A stretch of DNA of 64,000 nucleotides from assembly GCA_944472135.2 (NCBI GenBank), contig OX235270.1:141499632-141563631 (forward strand). Reading direction: 5' to 3'. Positions 33,660-44,954 of this stretch are shown here, one piece after another (the first letter of the stretch is position 1; each line of letters starts with the position of its first letter). The position numbers and the translations under genes were made by a program. The stretch is from Trichobilharzia regenti. Lineage: Eukaryota; Platyhelminthes; Trematoda; Strigeidida; Schistosomatidae. The notes under the pieces are model-generated. The model saw nothing but the letters and a program-made list of their open reading frames with translations. It did not search any database and was not told the DNA's origin.

Positions 33660-34470
33660 TAATGTTTAGGATACCGAAAGAAGTGTGACTTCTTTTTGCC
33701 TATCTTCAGTTAGTAAACTAGACGACGTTTTTAAAACTATTATTAACCGATAAACTTTTTCTCTTTGACTCATAGGTCGTTTTTTTATTGTTAAATTATC
33801 AAATAATTTTATGATATCAATATACGTTTCATGTGTGCTTAGCCTGTGTAGACTAATAGATGGTGAGAATGTGAATTAGAAATATGCTAGATATATTTGT
33901 GTGTGTGTGTGTGTCATTATTTAATTGCTACTATGACGGCTGTTATTCGGTTCATCTGATGTCTTTTATGTGATGAATATGTGCTGAAAAGTGGATGGGC
34001 ATAGTGCGTGCTCAAAATGGCCACTTCTCCTATTCTGATATCAATATTTATGTGAATATTCGGTAGCATTTTCACTGGTCTCATTGTGTGCCTGATTGTC
34101 AACTTCAAGGACACTTTTAGTATAATTCAAGGCTAGAAGGGTCAGACGTGAATAAAATGCTTGCTCCTGCAGCCGGAAATAAATACGATGATACCACGCA
34201 CCCACACATATGTAACTTGCACTAGTTCTTGTGGTGTGAATACAGCCGACATAATTAAACCAAGTGATTAAATTAAAACAATTAGTCCCTTTGATAAATT
34301 TGAATAAGGCGTTTAGAAGACAAATTTCCCGAGATATCGTCATTTCGTAGTTTCTTTACAGCCGCTCTACAACTAACATAGTTCACAATAATAAAATAAA
34401 GCTCATGACAATTACTCAGTTATATAAAAAACAAAAGAAAGTACTAATTATTGGCCAATCATATTTATAC
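33660..34470. other. no recognised feature
   Basis: A short TG run occurs at 33898-33914. No gene or family match was seen. Confidence 0.5.
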
Positions 34471-34479
34471 AGATCATGT

Positions 34480-35300
34480 AGTCCAAATATCCGAGTGACT
34501 TCCAAACTCGAATCGAATAAAAAACTCGTTTTCCTGGATATTACAATGACCAGGAGAGATGATAAAACAATTTAGCGATCTAGTTTTCGTAAACAGACAT
34601 AGAGTGGACAATATCTTCATTTTACCAGTTTTGTTCCTATCCAGTATAAACGTTCCCTAGTGAATGAAATGTTTGTTCTCAAGGGCCCGAAAAATATGCA
34701 CGAGTGACACATTGATGGATGAGTTTCGACATGTACATTCAGTTTTGCTAGCTAATGGTTATCCAGAGAACTCTATCACTTGTCACAGCAAAGTAAGATC
34801 ACATCTCGAAAAAAAGACAGCTTCTGTACCAAAGAAAGCTATCTGTCTTTATTAACCCACCAGTCAAGGGTGACCAGATTGTGCAGTTGACAGCTAGCTC
34901 AGAGACTTCGGTCAGCCATCAAACGTACATTCTACGCCGCATCTCTTCCAACCCCCCACATGCCGAGTATTTTCAATTCCTTTACCTACGAGTTAAGGAA
35001 GAAATTCTGTTGAATCTACTTCAAACTGTATCTACAAGTTCACCTGCAGTTGCGGTGACACACACCTATGTAGGTAGAACCAATTGAATTTTCCAATGTC
35101 GTCGAAAGGAACATGTTCCAAAATTACGGTTATTAAAACAAATAGAAAATCCCTATGCAATTACGTAAAGAGATGAAGTTCACAATTTGTAATTTACGTG
35201 GTTGGAAGAGAAATCTCACCACACTTTTTATTGGAAAATATTACACCGTAATGGCGATCTCCTTTACAGACTAAAATTGTTATTCAGACCACAATATGTA
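34480..35300 (+). mobile_element. Penelope-like element, second family
   Basis: The + strand encodes LESNKKLVFLDITMTRRDD (the F-L-D block after YVDD), SGQYLHFTSFVPIQYKRSLV, the linker RARKICTSDTLMDEFRHVHS-VLLANGYPENSI, RLRSAIKRTFYAAS and then KFTCSCGDT with TYVGRT in a shifted frame at about 35059-35080, i.e. the GIY-YIG core. Stops and small insertions make it inactive. It differs from the YKEGTSE-type PLEs elsewhere in the window. Confidence 0.8.
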
Positions 35301-35639
35301 TGGCTACGTCGTTGGTGAGAGCGTGACCCCAAACGAGCAGAATGACTTTGCATAGTTACAGCAGAGCTTCACAGCCTGCCTAACAAGCAAGCACTACTCT
35401 GATTGATGTGGGTGGTGTACAATCTACTCATTTCAATCAGTCAGTAGTATGTAATGTACTGAAAACATAATGAAATGTTTATTTGTAAAAGGAAAAGAAA
35501 GAAATGATTCGTATGCAACTTCAAATTTTCTCTATTTTTCTCGAATCATTCTCAAATTTTCGTTTTATGGACTATGGTTACGCATGAATGATATCATAAA
35601 TATTTTTTAAAATTGTATTATGTGTATCTGCCTGTTGTT

Positions 35640-36790
35640 AGGAGTTAGTTTATTTTAATAATCATCACACAGTGATGCAGTAATAACAACTGGATGGACA
35701 TTTCGAGCATAAATTACTGCTCATAATCACATCAGTTTAGTTTCACGGCTTCACAGTTTGTCATATATATATATATATATTCTCCATTTCCCCTTTCTGT
35801 TTTTGACTACTTTCCATTTCCCCAGTATATAGGCATTGCGTCATTCCGATTGCACGTGTGCGCTGTTGAATCGAGCTTCAGTGATTAACTTCTCTGCCTC
35901 TCCACCTAACTATTTTACTTTTTAATACTTTCAATCTATCCCACCCACTCTATTTTGTGTGATTACATGCAAGTAAGTGCATTGCAGTGCAATGACTGAG
36001 CTCTGTTTTTTCTAGGTTATTTAACTTACTTAGCAGGGTAAATTGTTCTGGGTCTAGCTAAGTTTTTATATTCCAATAATCCAGTTGACCCTAATCTACT
36101 AGTTTGATCTATGTAGTTAACCCCACAGTCATCATTACATGGCATTTGGTAAATTATATTATTTTTCTTAATTGGATGTATTGGTCCATAAGCAGACGAA
36201 GTTTATCTCTGAGAGAGTTGGTTGGTTGGTTGGTTGGTTTAGGTGCCACCCTGACTAATTCTCCAGCCTCATTCATAATCCTACGTAAGGCCTCTGACGT
36301 CGCTTCTTTATACGGCAGTGCTATAGAGGCTTTAAATTCTATATACCTTTGCACTATTTTCGTCATTTATATTGATAATCTTGTTTTGTCTATGGTTCTT
36401 TGTATACTTCTGAACAAATTCTGGTGGGTAGTTATTCACTAGTAATATTTCCTTTATTTGTTTGATTTGGTTATTTAAATCTTCTGGCTTACTAGTTAGC
36501 CCCTTGGGCCGATTATATAGACGTTTAACTGAGTCTATCTTAACTGATTCTGGCTGGGATGAATTAAAGTCGAAGAATTTATTAGTGTCTTGGTTCCATA
36601 TAAATGCTGGTATGTAAACTCCCACCACCTTGTTTTCGTTGTATTCTACAGTCAAGCATAGACAACTCATCTTGATCAATAATTCATAATTCAAAAGTGA
36701 ACTGAATTCCGTGTAGTGTTGAGTTTGTATGTGTGGACAACTGAAGGATATGTTCAGATTTCAGTATAGTGAATGTGGCATCTCCACCAT
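35640..36790 (-). mobile_element. Penelope-like element: RT end, linker, GIY-YIG, terminus
   Basis: On the - strand, VKRLYNRPKGLTSKPEDLNN...LLVNNYPPEFVQKY (36694-36332) leads into LPYKEATSEALRRIMNEAGE and then NIIYQMPCNDDCGVNYIDQT at about 36100-36160, the GIY-YIG entry with Gly replaced by Asp in Y-I-G. The terminal repeat (ATCACACAGTGATGCAGTAA...TGCTCATAATCACATCA) follows at 35664-35740. The linker keeps an open frame of 120 codons. Confidence 0.82.
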
Positions 36791-37589
36791 AATCTAGGAG
36801 CAGGGTTATACGTTCTAAGAGCTTTTCGCTGCCAACTATTCCTTAATATGTCACCTAATATTGCGGGGATATTGGTGTTCTCATTGCCATCCCATCACTT
36901 CAATTTACAAAAAGCTATAGGTGTTCTGCTTTGTCTTTTTTCCTGTTCTCATTTCTCCTCATTTATAAACCAATTTTCTACTCTTGGCGATTCATATTTC
37001 TCTTACAGATGGCCCAAACACCCACATTAGCATACAACTTAGTAATTCATGTCATCATTGCATACTCCACAACTACACATCAACGTTCATTTTTTCTCGT
37101 CTTAATTATTTCTTAGGATTACTGATATCAGATTAAATTAAGACGGCTTTTAAAATGTTATTATATGATGTGAAGACTAAACACTTGTAATATTAAACAT
37201 CGATTGGTTGCTATAGTCCTAGGATCGTCGAATTCCAGTCATGGTGTCGCTGTGTTTCGAACCCCAGTCCATCTGGGGAATGGGACTCAAGCAGAGAGGT
37301 ATTACCATGACTAGACTCTACCACTCACTCACTACTGATAAATATATATTTGATGAGAACCCATTAATGTACGAGGTTTCAAACCCTGGGTCTTCAGGTT
37401 ACACGTTCAGTCACTCAGTGATGCATAAATTCTAAATTTGTCAATTCGTGGTATATGTAGTACTACCACACCCATCCACTCTATCTACGAGCACCCACTT
37501 AATCTTGACATGACTGACCTAGGTGGCCGTTACTTCTCATTGCGACTTCAGAGGGCGTTCTATTCACAGTAGCTGTCAATGGGCTGGAG

Positions 37590-37830
37590 GCTATGTGTGT
37601 TTTCTAGGATATTCGGATTAGTTATACATAGATTTAGTCACGAACTAGGAGGAATTATAGAATCATATAGAAGAACGGAGGTATACTATACAGCTGTGGA
37701 TGTACACCAGTCAAAAGTGACAAAACTAGGATAAAACAGCTGTCCAGTGCTCCGTTGCTTTTTAAAAAAAGTGAATTTCTTAACCAGTATTAATTCGCGA
37801 GAAAAATCTACATTAAAATCAATTCAATTC
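37590..37830 (+). mobile_element. HHR-SINE, degraded
   Basis: AACTAGGATAAAACAGCTGT then CCAGTGCTCCG keeps the stem-III and GTC side of the hammerhead; the first G of GAAA is changed. The upstream head is not recognisable. Confidence 0.55.
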
Positions 37831-37921
37831 CCTACAAAACATCCCTAATCGATATATTTATATGCTTCCATATTTAACTGTAATATGTATGTATCAACGC
37901 GTAAATTATCACTACAGTGCT

Positions 37922-37943
37922 TATATATATATATATATATATA
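37922..37943. repeat. AT dinucleotide microsatellite
   Basis: Eleven AT units followed by an imperfect GATATAT and GAGA stretch. Confidence 0.9.
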
Positions 37944-38321
37944 GATATATGGAGAGAGAGAGATCGAACAGGTGATTCCCTTACTAAAACTTCTTGATCA
38001 GTTTACTTCAATGACCTCAAATATATTTAATGATACATACTGAAAGTCATTCAGTTCGCCTTCCCGTGCTATTTACTCAATCCTCGTTACTAAATTTTTA
38101 GATTATTAACGAAGTGATATATATATAGTATATGTTTAACTTCCTAAAATGAAAAGTTCAACATGTCATGACTAAAATATTCTCTTTACCTAATTGTGAA
38201 ATTAGAATGTCGTCAATTTGACTCCAATTCATGAAAAAAGATTATGTACCTTTAACTTGTCAACGCTTTTTATTTACCATATATGATCCTATTGTAGATA
38301 AATTCGATATATATATATATT

Positions 38322-39425
38322 ATTGTTTCCTTTAATTACAAGAGGAACATAGGGCTTCAGCCGCGCATCTCCATTGCGTTTGGTTCTCTGCTAGAGTTTT
38401 CACCTGGCTCCAAGTCTGCCCACGCGCTCTTATCTCTTCTTTACATGACCTCCTCCAAGTCACCCTTGGACAACCAACTCATCGCTTCCCTTTCGGGTTC
38501 CACTCGAGTGATGGTCTGGCGTGTAATGTCACTTGAATATTCGTTTCCTCAGAGTATGGCCAATCCATCTTCATTTCTTCCTGCCTATTTGTTGCACAAT
38601 CGGTTCCTGCTGGGTTGGTTCGCTCCCAGAGAACCCTGTTTCTGACCTTTTCTGGCCGTCTGATCTTGAGGATTGAGCGAAGACATCTGTTAATGAAGGT
38701 CTGTAGTTTGTTTGGGGTGCTCTTTATGACTCGCCAAGTCTCTGATCCGTATGGTTAGTAGCACTGACTTCACATTGGAGTTGAAAATCCGGGCCGTATT
38801 CTCATTTTCATGCTGAGCGCTGTTTACCTCCACACAAAGTTGAGAGTGATGAAAGGTTGTCTTGCTTTTCTGATCCTTGCTTTGATATCCTCGTCAGTTC
38901 CGTTGGCCTGTAGTTGAAACGATGCTTCGCAGGTAGGTGGGTAGGTGAAGGAGGTTGTTTCTTTCAGGTTCCTCCCATTTATGCTGGTTGTTGTCTGTTG
39001 TTGTTGTTACTGTTGGTCAGGAATCTTCATCATCTACATCTGTTTCCTCTATGTTCACCCGAAGTCCTATTTTCTCTGGATGCTGTTTCTATCTCCAACT
39101 TGTTGCTTTTCACTTGCATATCCTCCACTTTGTGGGAAATCAGACATATATCATCGGCGAAGTCCAGATCCTCCAAGTTCTTTTTTGTGTGTGGGTCCCT
39201 CTCATGCCTGTTTCCTCGCATTGCCCGCTGTTTGTCTCATTATCCAATCTACTGCAATCAGGAAAATCATTAGCGATAGTAGGCAGCCGCCTTGTCTTAC
39301 TCCTGTCTTTACTTCAAAGGATTCCGTAAGTTTCGTGTTGTGGATTACTTGGCATGCAGCATTGTCGTACAACTGTTGGATGAGATGTATGATTGTCGGC
39401 GGCACCCCCTTTTTTTGATACATCA
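38322..39425 (-). mobile_element. RTE-B, RT palm to 3' end
   Basis: The - strand encodes GVPPTIIHLIQQLYDNAACQ and SFEVKTGVRQGGCLL (39426-39202), then NLEDLDFADDICLISHKVED (39221-39030) with the intact F-A-D-D catalytic motif of reverse transcriptase, and onward to the tail TTATTGTTTCCTTTAATTAC reversed. It is the only RTE-B copy here with a readable FADD. The 5' part is missing. Confidence 0.88.
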
Positions 39426-39429
39426 TTGA

Positions 39430-40100
39430 ATTTCATTTGTCATGAATGAGATGACTGGAGATGAAGTAATAACCTCCGAGAATTGTAGTAGTAGGATTGG
39501 GGCCAATAGACCTTCGAATAATTCCCCCCTTCAACCTGTCATCTAACCTACAACAGCCTCCTCCTCCACCCGTCAAACTGAGCCGTTACAATAGTCACTG
39601 ATTATGCGTTGTTGTTGTTATGTGAGTTATTTATTATTTGTAAGCAAACACCTGTTTAGCTTGACACTAGTTCGAGTCCTACTATGACACTTGGATTTTA
39701 AATCTTATCTTCAATCATTCATTAGGCATTACTTACATCAGTGAAGTAGTTAGTATACCGAACTCAAAGGATATCTCTCATAGTCTCACTATAATCAAAT
39801 GTGCCCCACTATTAATCAGTGACAAGTCGGTCTAAACGTCCGTCTATCAATGGAAGCCATTAGTATTAAATGTCTTATATTGCACTAACTAAAATAGATC
39901 TGTCGCATATCTTCCTTAAAACTAATGAGGCTGTAGTACACTTTCATCGACACGTGAAGGTGGTATTAACATTTTGCTCTAACCCCGCTCACGGGACAGA
40001 ATTCCTAACAATGATAATACTAAGTGATGAAAAGAACAAACTCGACCGGACTGCGTGGTACGATTGAAGTCGACTATAAACTACGAATAGCCAGTATACG
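39430..40100. other. no recognised feature
   Basis: No gene or repeat recognised. A 65-codon frame at 39870 has no motif. Confidence 0.45.
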
Positions 40101-40106
40101 GTTGAT

Positions 40107-40265
40107 TTTAGATAGTTGGAGGCAATTGGCAGGAAGCCCCGCCTGACCTACGTTTCGTGCTAGTTGGCACTCACCAGTCAGTGAGAAATGCGTATCTGCA
40201 ACCTTAAAGTAACTAATGTCCCTTCTGAGATTTAAACGCGCGTCACCCGGTGCTGCAGTCTGAAA
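40107..40265 (-). mobile_element. SINE-D, left arm of inverted pair
   Basis: It matches 17193-17370 in the same orientation, from TTGGAGGCAATTGGCAGGAA to CTGCAGTC. Confidence 0.7.
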
Positions 40266-40269
40266 CGTT

Positions 40270-40490
40270 ACCACTGAACCTTGCTGACGAGTGCCAACTA
40301 GCACGAAATCTAAGTCCAAGGCTTTCTGCCAATTACCTCCAACCATCCAATATCATCAAATCAATGTGCGCCGTGATGGCAAGCTATCCAGAATGGTGCC
40401 CACATTACAACCTGACTGATAGAATTCGGTCTGCACCAAAGAAAAGACTAGATACATTACACTAGTTACTAGTGCCCAATCAAAATACGG
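40270..40490 (+). mobile_element. SINE-D, right arm of inverted pair
   Basis: The segment 40283-40343 is the reverse complement of 40116-40180. It continues past the arm with TCATCAAATCAATGTGCGCC to GTTACTAGTGCCCAATCAAA, a 3' part shared with 48225-48385. Confidence 0.7.
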
Positions 40491-40779
40491 TTGATTTCCT
40501 AATGGGAATAATCAAGAGCGGTGTATATAAGCAACGACCTAAATTCTAGTTCCCAAGTGCGGGTCAGAGGGGACAAAACACAATCATCCTTCTGTTCAGT
40601 ATACGAAGCATTTTTCAAAGTCACATCATCAGTGTATTCGAAACGTTTCGTTATTCGACTGGGTAATATAATGCAAAGTGTTATTATCAACAAATTGAAA
40701 GCGGTCTGCCTAGACAGTGACCCTATCTACATAGTGATCTAAAGGCTGCAGAAAGTGGTGGTCGACATCCCAGATACTA

Positions 40780-40898
40780 ACTAACACAATAACAGATGAG
40801 ACCCGTAAACAAGGAGAAATCAATAAACAAATTTGGGAATTTACAGGAATCAACATGGTTAAGATATGTGTCGTGTATGCCCAGTCATCACTTTCCTC
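40780..40898 (+). mobile_element. older RTE-A fragment at insertion edge
   Basis: AACATGGTTAAGATATGTGT and CGTGTATGCCCAGTCATCAC are a decayed version of the [12 protein letters not shown] coding block of RTE-A, which lies near the 3' end of the element. It then jumps to a 5' region of a young copy at about 40899. Confidence 0.6.
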
Positions 40899-43030
40899 GA
40901 CCATTGGATCTCTACCGCCTCATCCGGACTGATAGTTGCTAGAAGACTTAGTCCGGTGAGCTCCGAATTCAATGAGGAGCGAAAGCTGAACAAAAGGAAA
41001 CTTACGAAAAGTCTCCGCAAGGACCGTGAACAATGGTGGGTGACAAAGGCAAAGAGATGGAAAAAGCATCGGCGATAGGCAACACTAGGCAACTCTTTAG
41101 ACTCATCAGGGAAACGGGTGGGAGAAGGCAAATCATAAGTGAGACTATTTCTGAGAAAAATGGCTCCTTAATTAGCTCTCAGGATAGACGCCTTGAACGC
41201 TGGAAAGAACACTTTGAGGGACAATTTAACTTGCCTACAGCCACACTGAACCTCCCCGACATCCAGACACACCCGAATGGGATATAGACACTGGTCCGCC
41301 GTCTGTAAGTGAGGTCACAAAAGCTATCAGTAATTTGAAACGAGGCAAAGCGGCAGGACCCGACGGAATTATTCCGGAGGTGTTTAAATATGGGGGTGAC
41401 ATACTAGTTTGTAGATTAACTGAGGTACTAGGCAAAGTCTGGGAATCAGAGACAGTTCCATCAGACTGGGGTAAGTCACTTATTATACCGATATTCAAGA
41501 AGGGAAACAAGTCCTCGTGTGATAATCATAGGGGGATCAGCCTAACGAACATAGTCTCTAAAATCCTAGGCTCAGACTAAGCAGAACTCGGGAGGAACAG
41601 ACAAGGGAAAATCAAGCAGGCTTTAGACCAGGTAGAGGGTGCATAGATCATATCTTCACTCTTCGACAGATTCTAGAACATAGACACACTTTTCGGCGTC
41701 CAACAATTGTCATATTTCTTGACTTGAAGGCGGCCTTCGACTCCGTGGATCGAAAGGTACTATGGCAATGTCTGACTGTGAAGGGAGTGCCAAGAAAGTA
41801 CATTGCACTAATCAAGGCACTCTATTCAAACTCACGTAGTCGTGTAAGGGCTTATGGGGAATTGTCATCTGAATTGGTAACAACCAGTGGTGTCCGACAG
41901 GGATGTCCACTTTCCCCATTTCTGTTTAACTTCATCATAGATATGCTGATGGAAGTATCCTTAACTGAACGTAATGACTTAGGAATCGACTTGTTACCAG
42001 GGAATAGTCTTATGGACTTAGAATATGCAGATGACATAGTCCTGTTAGGGGAGGATGCTGACAAAATGCAGAGTCTTCTGAACACCTTGAGCAGCAATCT
42101 TCGTATGTTTGGCATGCGATTCGCCCCTGTAAAATGTAAGATGCTGCTACAGGACTGGACTACGTCAACTCCTAACTTAGTGATAGGGAGTGAAGTGATA
42201 GAACATGTTGACCACTTCACCTATTTGGGAAGTTGTATTAGCACCAACGGACTGATTGGCGATGAAATCTCAGCACGGATCCGAAAAGCTCGAGCTGCTT
42301 TCGCTGACTTACACCATCTCTGGCGTAGGCGTGACATCCGGTTATCAACCAAGGGACGTGTGTACTGCTCATCAGTTCGCTCCGTCCTTCTCTATGGCTC
42401 TGAAACATGGCCAATACGCGTTGAAGACATGAAAAGGTTGACTGCTTTCGATCATAGATGTCTGCGATCTCTGTCTCACGTTAGGTGGTTTAATAAGGTA
42501 AGTAATGTTGACGTTAGGCGTAGAGTGTTGGGCAAAGAGGGAAAATCAATCGACGAGGCTATAAAGTTACATAGACTGAGATGGCTAGGTCACGTCACGT
42601 GGTGCGCATGCCTAACCATCGCCTCCCCCGACGGGCATTGCTAGCTGATATAGGTGCAGGTTGGAAAAGAGTAAGTGGTGGCCAAACAAAAACATGGCAT
42701 CAATCCATGAAATCCTTGACAGTTAAACTGAGTCAGGTAGGGAGATGCAGACTTCCGGGTTGGGGCCCTCGGGACTCTAGGAATCAATGGCTGGAGACAA
42801 TAGGTGACATGGCTCAAAATCGTTGTCAATGGCCAGCGCAGATGTATTCAGTCTCTGTAATCTTTCATATTCCTTTCTACCATTACCCATTCTGTTTCAC
42901 TCTTATACTTGTCAAACTCTATTAATTCTCTTCACTCATCTTCTTGTCTACCTTTGTGTGCTATTTGGAACGTGGCAACTCGAACTGCTGCACTTCGGTG
43001 CCAAGTTCTATGTTGAATCCAGACAGAGAC
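40899..43030 (+). mobile_element. RTE-A, young 5'-truncated copy 1
   Basis: It begins in the linker between endonuclease and polymerase (WISTASSGLIVARRLSPVSS) and runs to the 3' end with GACAGAGACAG near 43030. The ORF pieces 41335-41580 (RGKAAGPDGIIPEVFKYG) and 41724-42644 carry the fingers and palm (DLKAAFDSVDRK, GVRQGCPLSPFLFNFI, LEYADDIVLLGED) and the C-terminal ETWPIRVEDMKRLTAFDHRC block. The frame breaks at about 41575 (shared with the 54-kb copy) and by a 2-bp gain near 42599. By family knowledge it moves by target-primed reverse transcription. The endonuclease is absent, so this copy is dead. Confidence 0.93.
41724..42644 (+). pseudogene. RTE-A reverse transcriptase, broken ORF
   Basis: A 306-codon open segment containing RT motifs A (DLKAAFDSV, Asp just upstream of the apparent Met), B (TSGVRQGCPLSP) and C (YADD), then the thumb-like and C-terminal region through RLRWLGHV. 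The apparent start Met is internal, because the reading frame is open upstream. The last residues after RWLGHV are out of frame owing to a small insertion. A continuation frame is open at 42581-42925. Confidence 0.9.
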
Positions 43031-43242
43031 AGATATAAATATAAAACTTGGGCACTGTGGTAGAGTATAACTCCATTATGGATAAGATTTTATTTTGATA
43101 AAATCACACATTGTTCGTTATACAGTAATAATTACTGATGACCACGTTTCCAGCATAATTTTATTACCACTCATAATCTTATCAGGTTACTCACACAACT
43201 TTATCACTTCGCTTATATACATGAATAAAAATTCATTAGACT

Positions 43243-43384
43243 TGATATGATTATGAGTGATAATAAAATTATACTAGAAACGTGGTCATCAGTAATTATT
43301 TCTGTATAACAAACAATGTGTGATTTTATCAAAATAAAATCTTATCCATAATGGAGTTATACTCTACCACAGTGCCCAAGTTTT
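43243..43384 (-). mobile_element. PLE LTR-like terminus, right arm
   Basis: TGATATGATTATGAGTGATA, GAAACGTGGTCATCAGTAAT and TCCATAATGGAGTTATACTC match 30559-30775 in the same orientation and 43031-43184 in the opposite one. Confidence 0.75.
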
Positions 43385-43501
43385 ATACTTATATCTGTCT
43401 CTGTCTGGATTCAACATAGAACTTGGCACCGAAGTGCACCAGTTCGAGTTGCCACGTTCCAAATAGCACACAAAGGTAGACAAGAAGTTAAGTGAAGAGT
43501 A
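43385..43501 (-). mobile_element. RTE-A 3' end, right arm
   Basis: A reversed 117-bp RTE-A 3' end starting at CTGTCTCTGTCTGGATTCAA, nearly identical to 54160-54260 and truncated at 43501. Confidence 0.88.
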
Positions 43502-43504
43502 CAA

Positions 43505-44100
43505 ACTCTTATAGTCGCGCGATTACCAGACATCTCCTCGACACGGGTGATGAAGTGGAAGTCGAGAAATCCTTTAAAATTATCAATAGACAAAGGAGCT
43601 CCATTCTCCTCAAGTTTGCCGAAGCTATTTCTGTTAAACGCTAAAAACCAGATTTATGTGTTTAGAAAGAAGCAGTTATTAGTCTTTCCTTGCCCTAGTA
43701 ACTGGATGTCTTCATTCTCCCATCTGGCTACGTAATCTTTGTCTTTGTCACCCCTTTTATAATCTGTAATTTTGCTTGTCTCTTGTTTCTATGACGTGAG
43801 ATGAACTCAGTACCACGTTACCTAATTCATTAGTTACTCATCATCTTACTTACCTCTCGTCTTTATTACGTAACATACTCCTTTACCATTGTATGCATAC
43901 TTTTATTTTGACTTGAACTGCCTGTGTAAAAGCTATACAAGCGCAATTTTCTGAACACTGTTCACTTATTGTGGAACTTCCTGTAAACTGACAACATGTA
44001 AAATTTGCAAGTATGTTAAAACTTTTCTGTACTTAAACCTCAAAATTTATTTAGGCTGTAAGCAGTTGAGCTGATGAGAAGTCAACGAAATAAATGATGG
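43505..44100 (+). mobile_element. PLE GIY-YIG C-terminus and 3' end
   Basis: One + frame reads RHLLDTGDEVEVEKSFKIIN then LLKFAEAISVKR, with two stops, KPDLCV and KEAVISLSLP. This matches the end of the PLE GIY-YIG nuclease (HL-x-x-TGH ... F-x-I-x-x-R ... AEA-x-x-I-x-x-x-KP-x-LC). The following 380 bp have no coding signal and end with a hammerhead-like CTGATGA...CGAAA at 44071-44090. Confidence 0.75.
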
Positions 44101-44138
44101 TGCCGTATTATTCTGCACAAACCACTGTTGTTCTTGCT

Positions 44139-44340
44139 TGCGTCGGTGGCACAGTGTTTAGGACTCTCGCCGACCATGCACATGGTCCCAGGTTCGATCC
44201 CCTACAGACGCACACCTGATATCTATGGTCGGCCTGCAAAATTTGGGCTACCGATATCCATGCTGAAAATTCCAAACCTGTACCAAAAATACAGTGTGGA
44301 ATCAATCTGTAATCAAAAATAAATAAAAAAAATAAATAAA
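44139..44340 (+). mobile_element. SINE-C2
   Basis: A complete-looking copy: head CGTCGGTGGCACAGTGTTTA, box B GGTTCGATCCC, tail CACACCTGATATCTATGGTC and an A-rich end of AAATAAAT units. Confidence 0.9.
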
Positions 44341-44424
44341 TTCATCAAGGGGAATGAATGCATGAAGTTTCTCAAAAATCGCCTCCCCGCAGATTCTTTC
44401 AAATTATTACCATTATTGCTTTCA

Positions 44425-44620
44425 GTACTTTGCTGTCTGACTGGAATGTGGGGCGTCAAGCCTCAGCTCTAAAGTTCCAATAGCACTAGATTTGTTGCTG
44501 GCTTACTCATAACCTTCCCTTTGTACCGGGTTTTCTGCTGGCTAAGCAAGGTCAGGGAAGGAACTCGGACTGGGTGGTTGGCTGACAAGCATGGTGTCAA
44601 TGAACCGCTGACGCACATTA
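44425..44620 (-). mobile_element. SINE-C1, degraded
   Basis: TGGAATGTGGGGCGTCAAGC, CATAACCTTCCCTTTGTACC and the end AACCGCTGACGCAC follow the reversed C1 order. Confidence 0.55.
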
Positions 44621-44954
44621 CTGTTATTACTATTGTTTCACCAATATTGTTTTTATTTCTAAACCCTTTGTGGTAATCATATTGTTCGTTTCACATCACC
44701 GACTACAACTCATTCCATGGTACCTATATTTTCTATTCTTGATTGCATATGCATAAACACATCATTGAATTACTTAATTTCATTATCCTAGTGTCATGTT
44801 CTTACTGACCACACATTCATTTTTAACATGAATGTAAATGATAGTCAGGACTAATAGACTATGATTATTTCATTTTGTATTTGTATGTGATGTCCACCAC
44901 TGACAATAATTAGTATAATCATTATTTGTAGGCCTAGGCACTGTTTTTTTTATT

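Larger units (their letters stand above)
42926..43501. repeat. large palindrome of RTE-A ends and PLE termini
   Basis: Left arm 42926-43184 and right arm 43243-43501 are near-perfect reverse complements of 259 bp each around a 58-bp loop. From outside in, each arm holds an RTE-A 3' end and a PLE LTR-like terminus. Arms differ at scattered bases (for example GCTGCAC against GGTGCAC), so this is not an exact copy artefact. Confidence 0.88.

Noticed and set aside
43031..43384. Palindrome as sequencing-adapter artefact
   Set aside because: Arms differ at scattered bases and the loop is unique, unlike an exact mirrored read.
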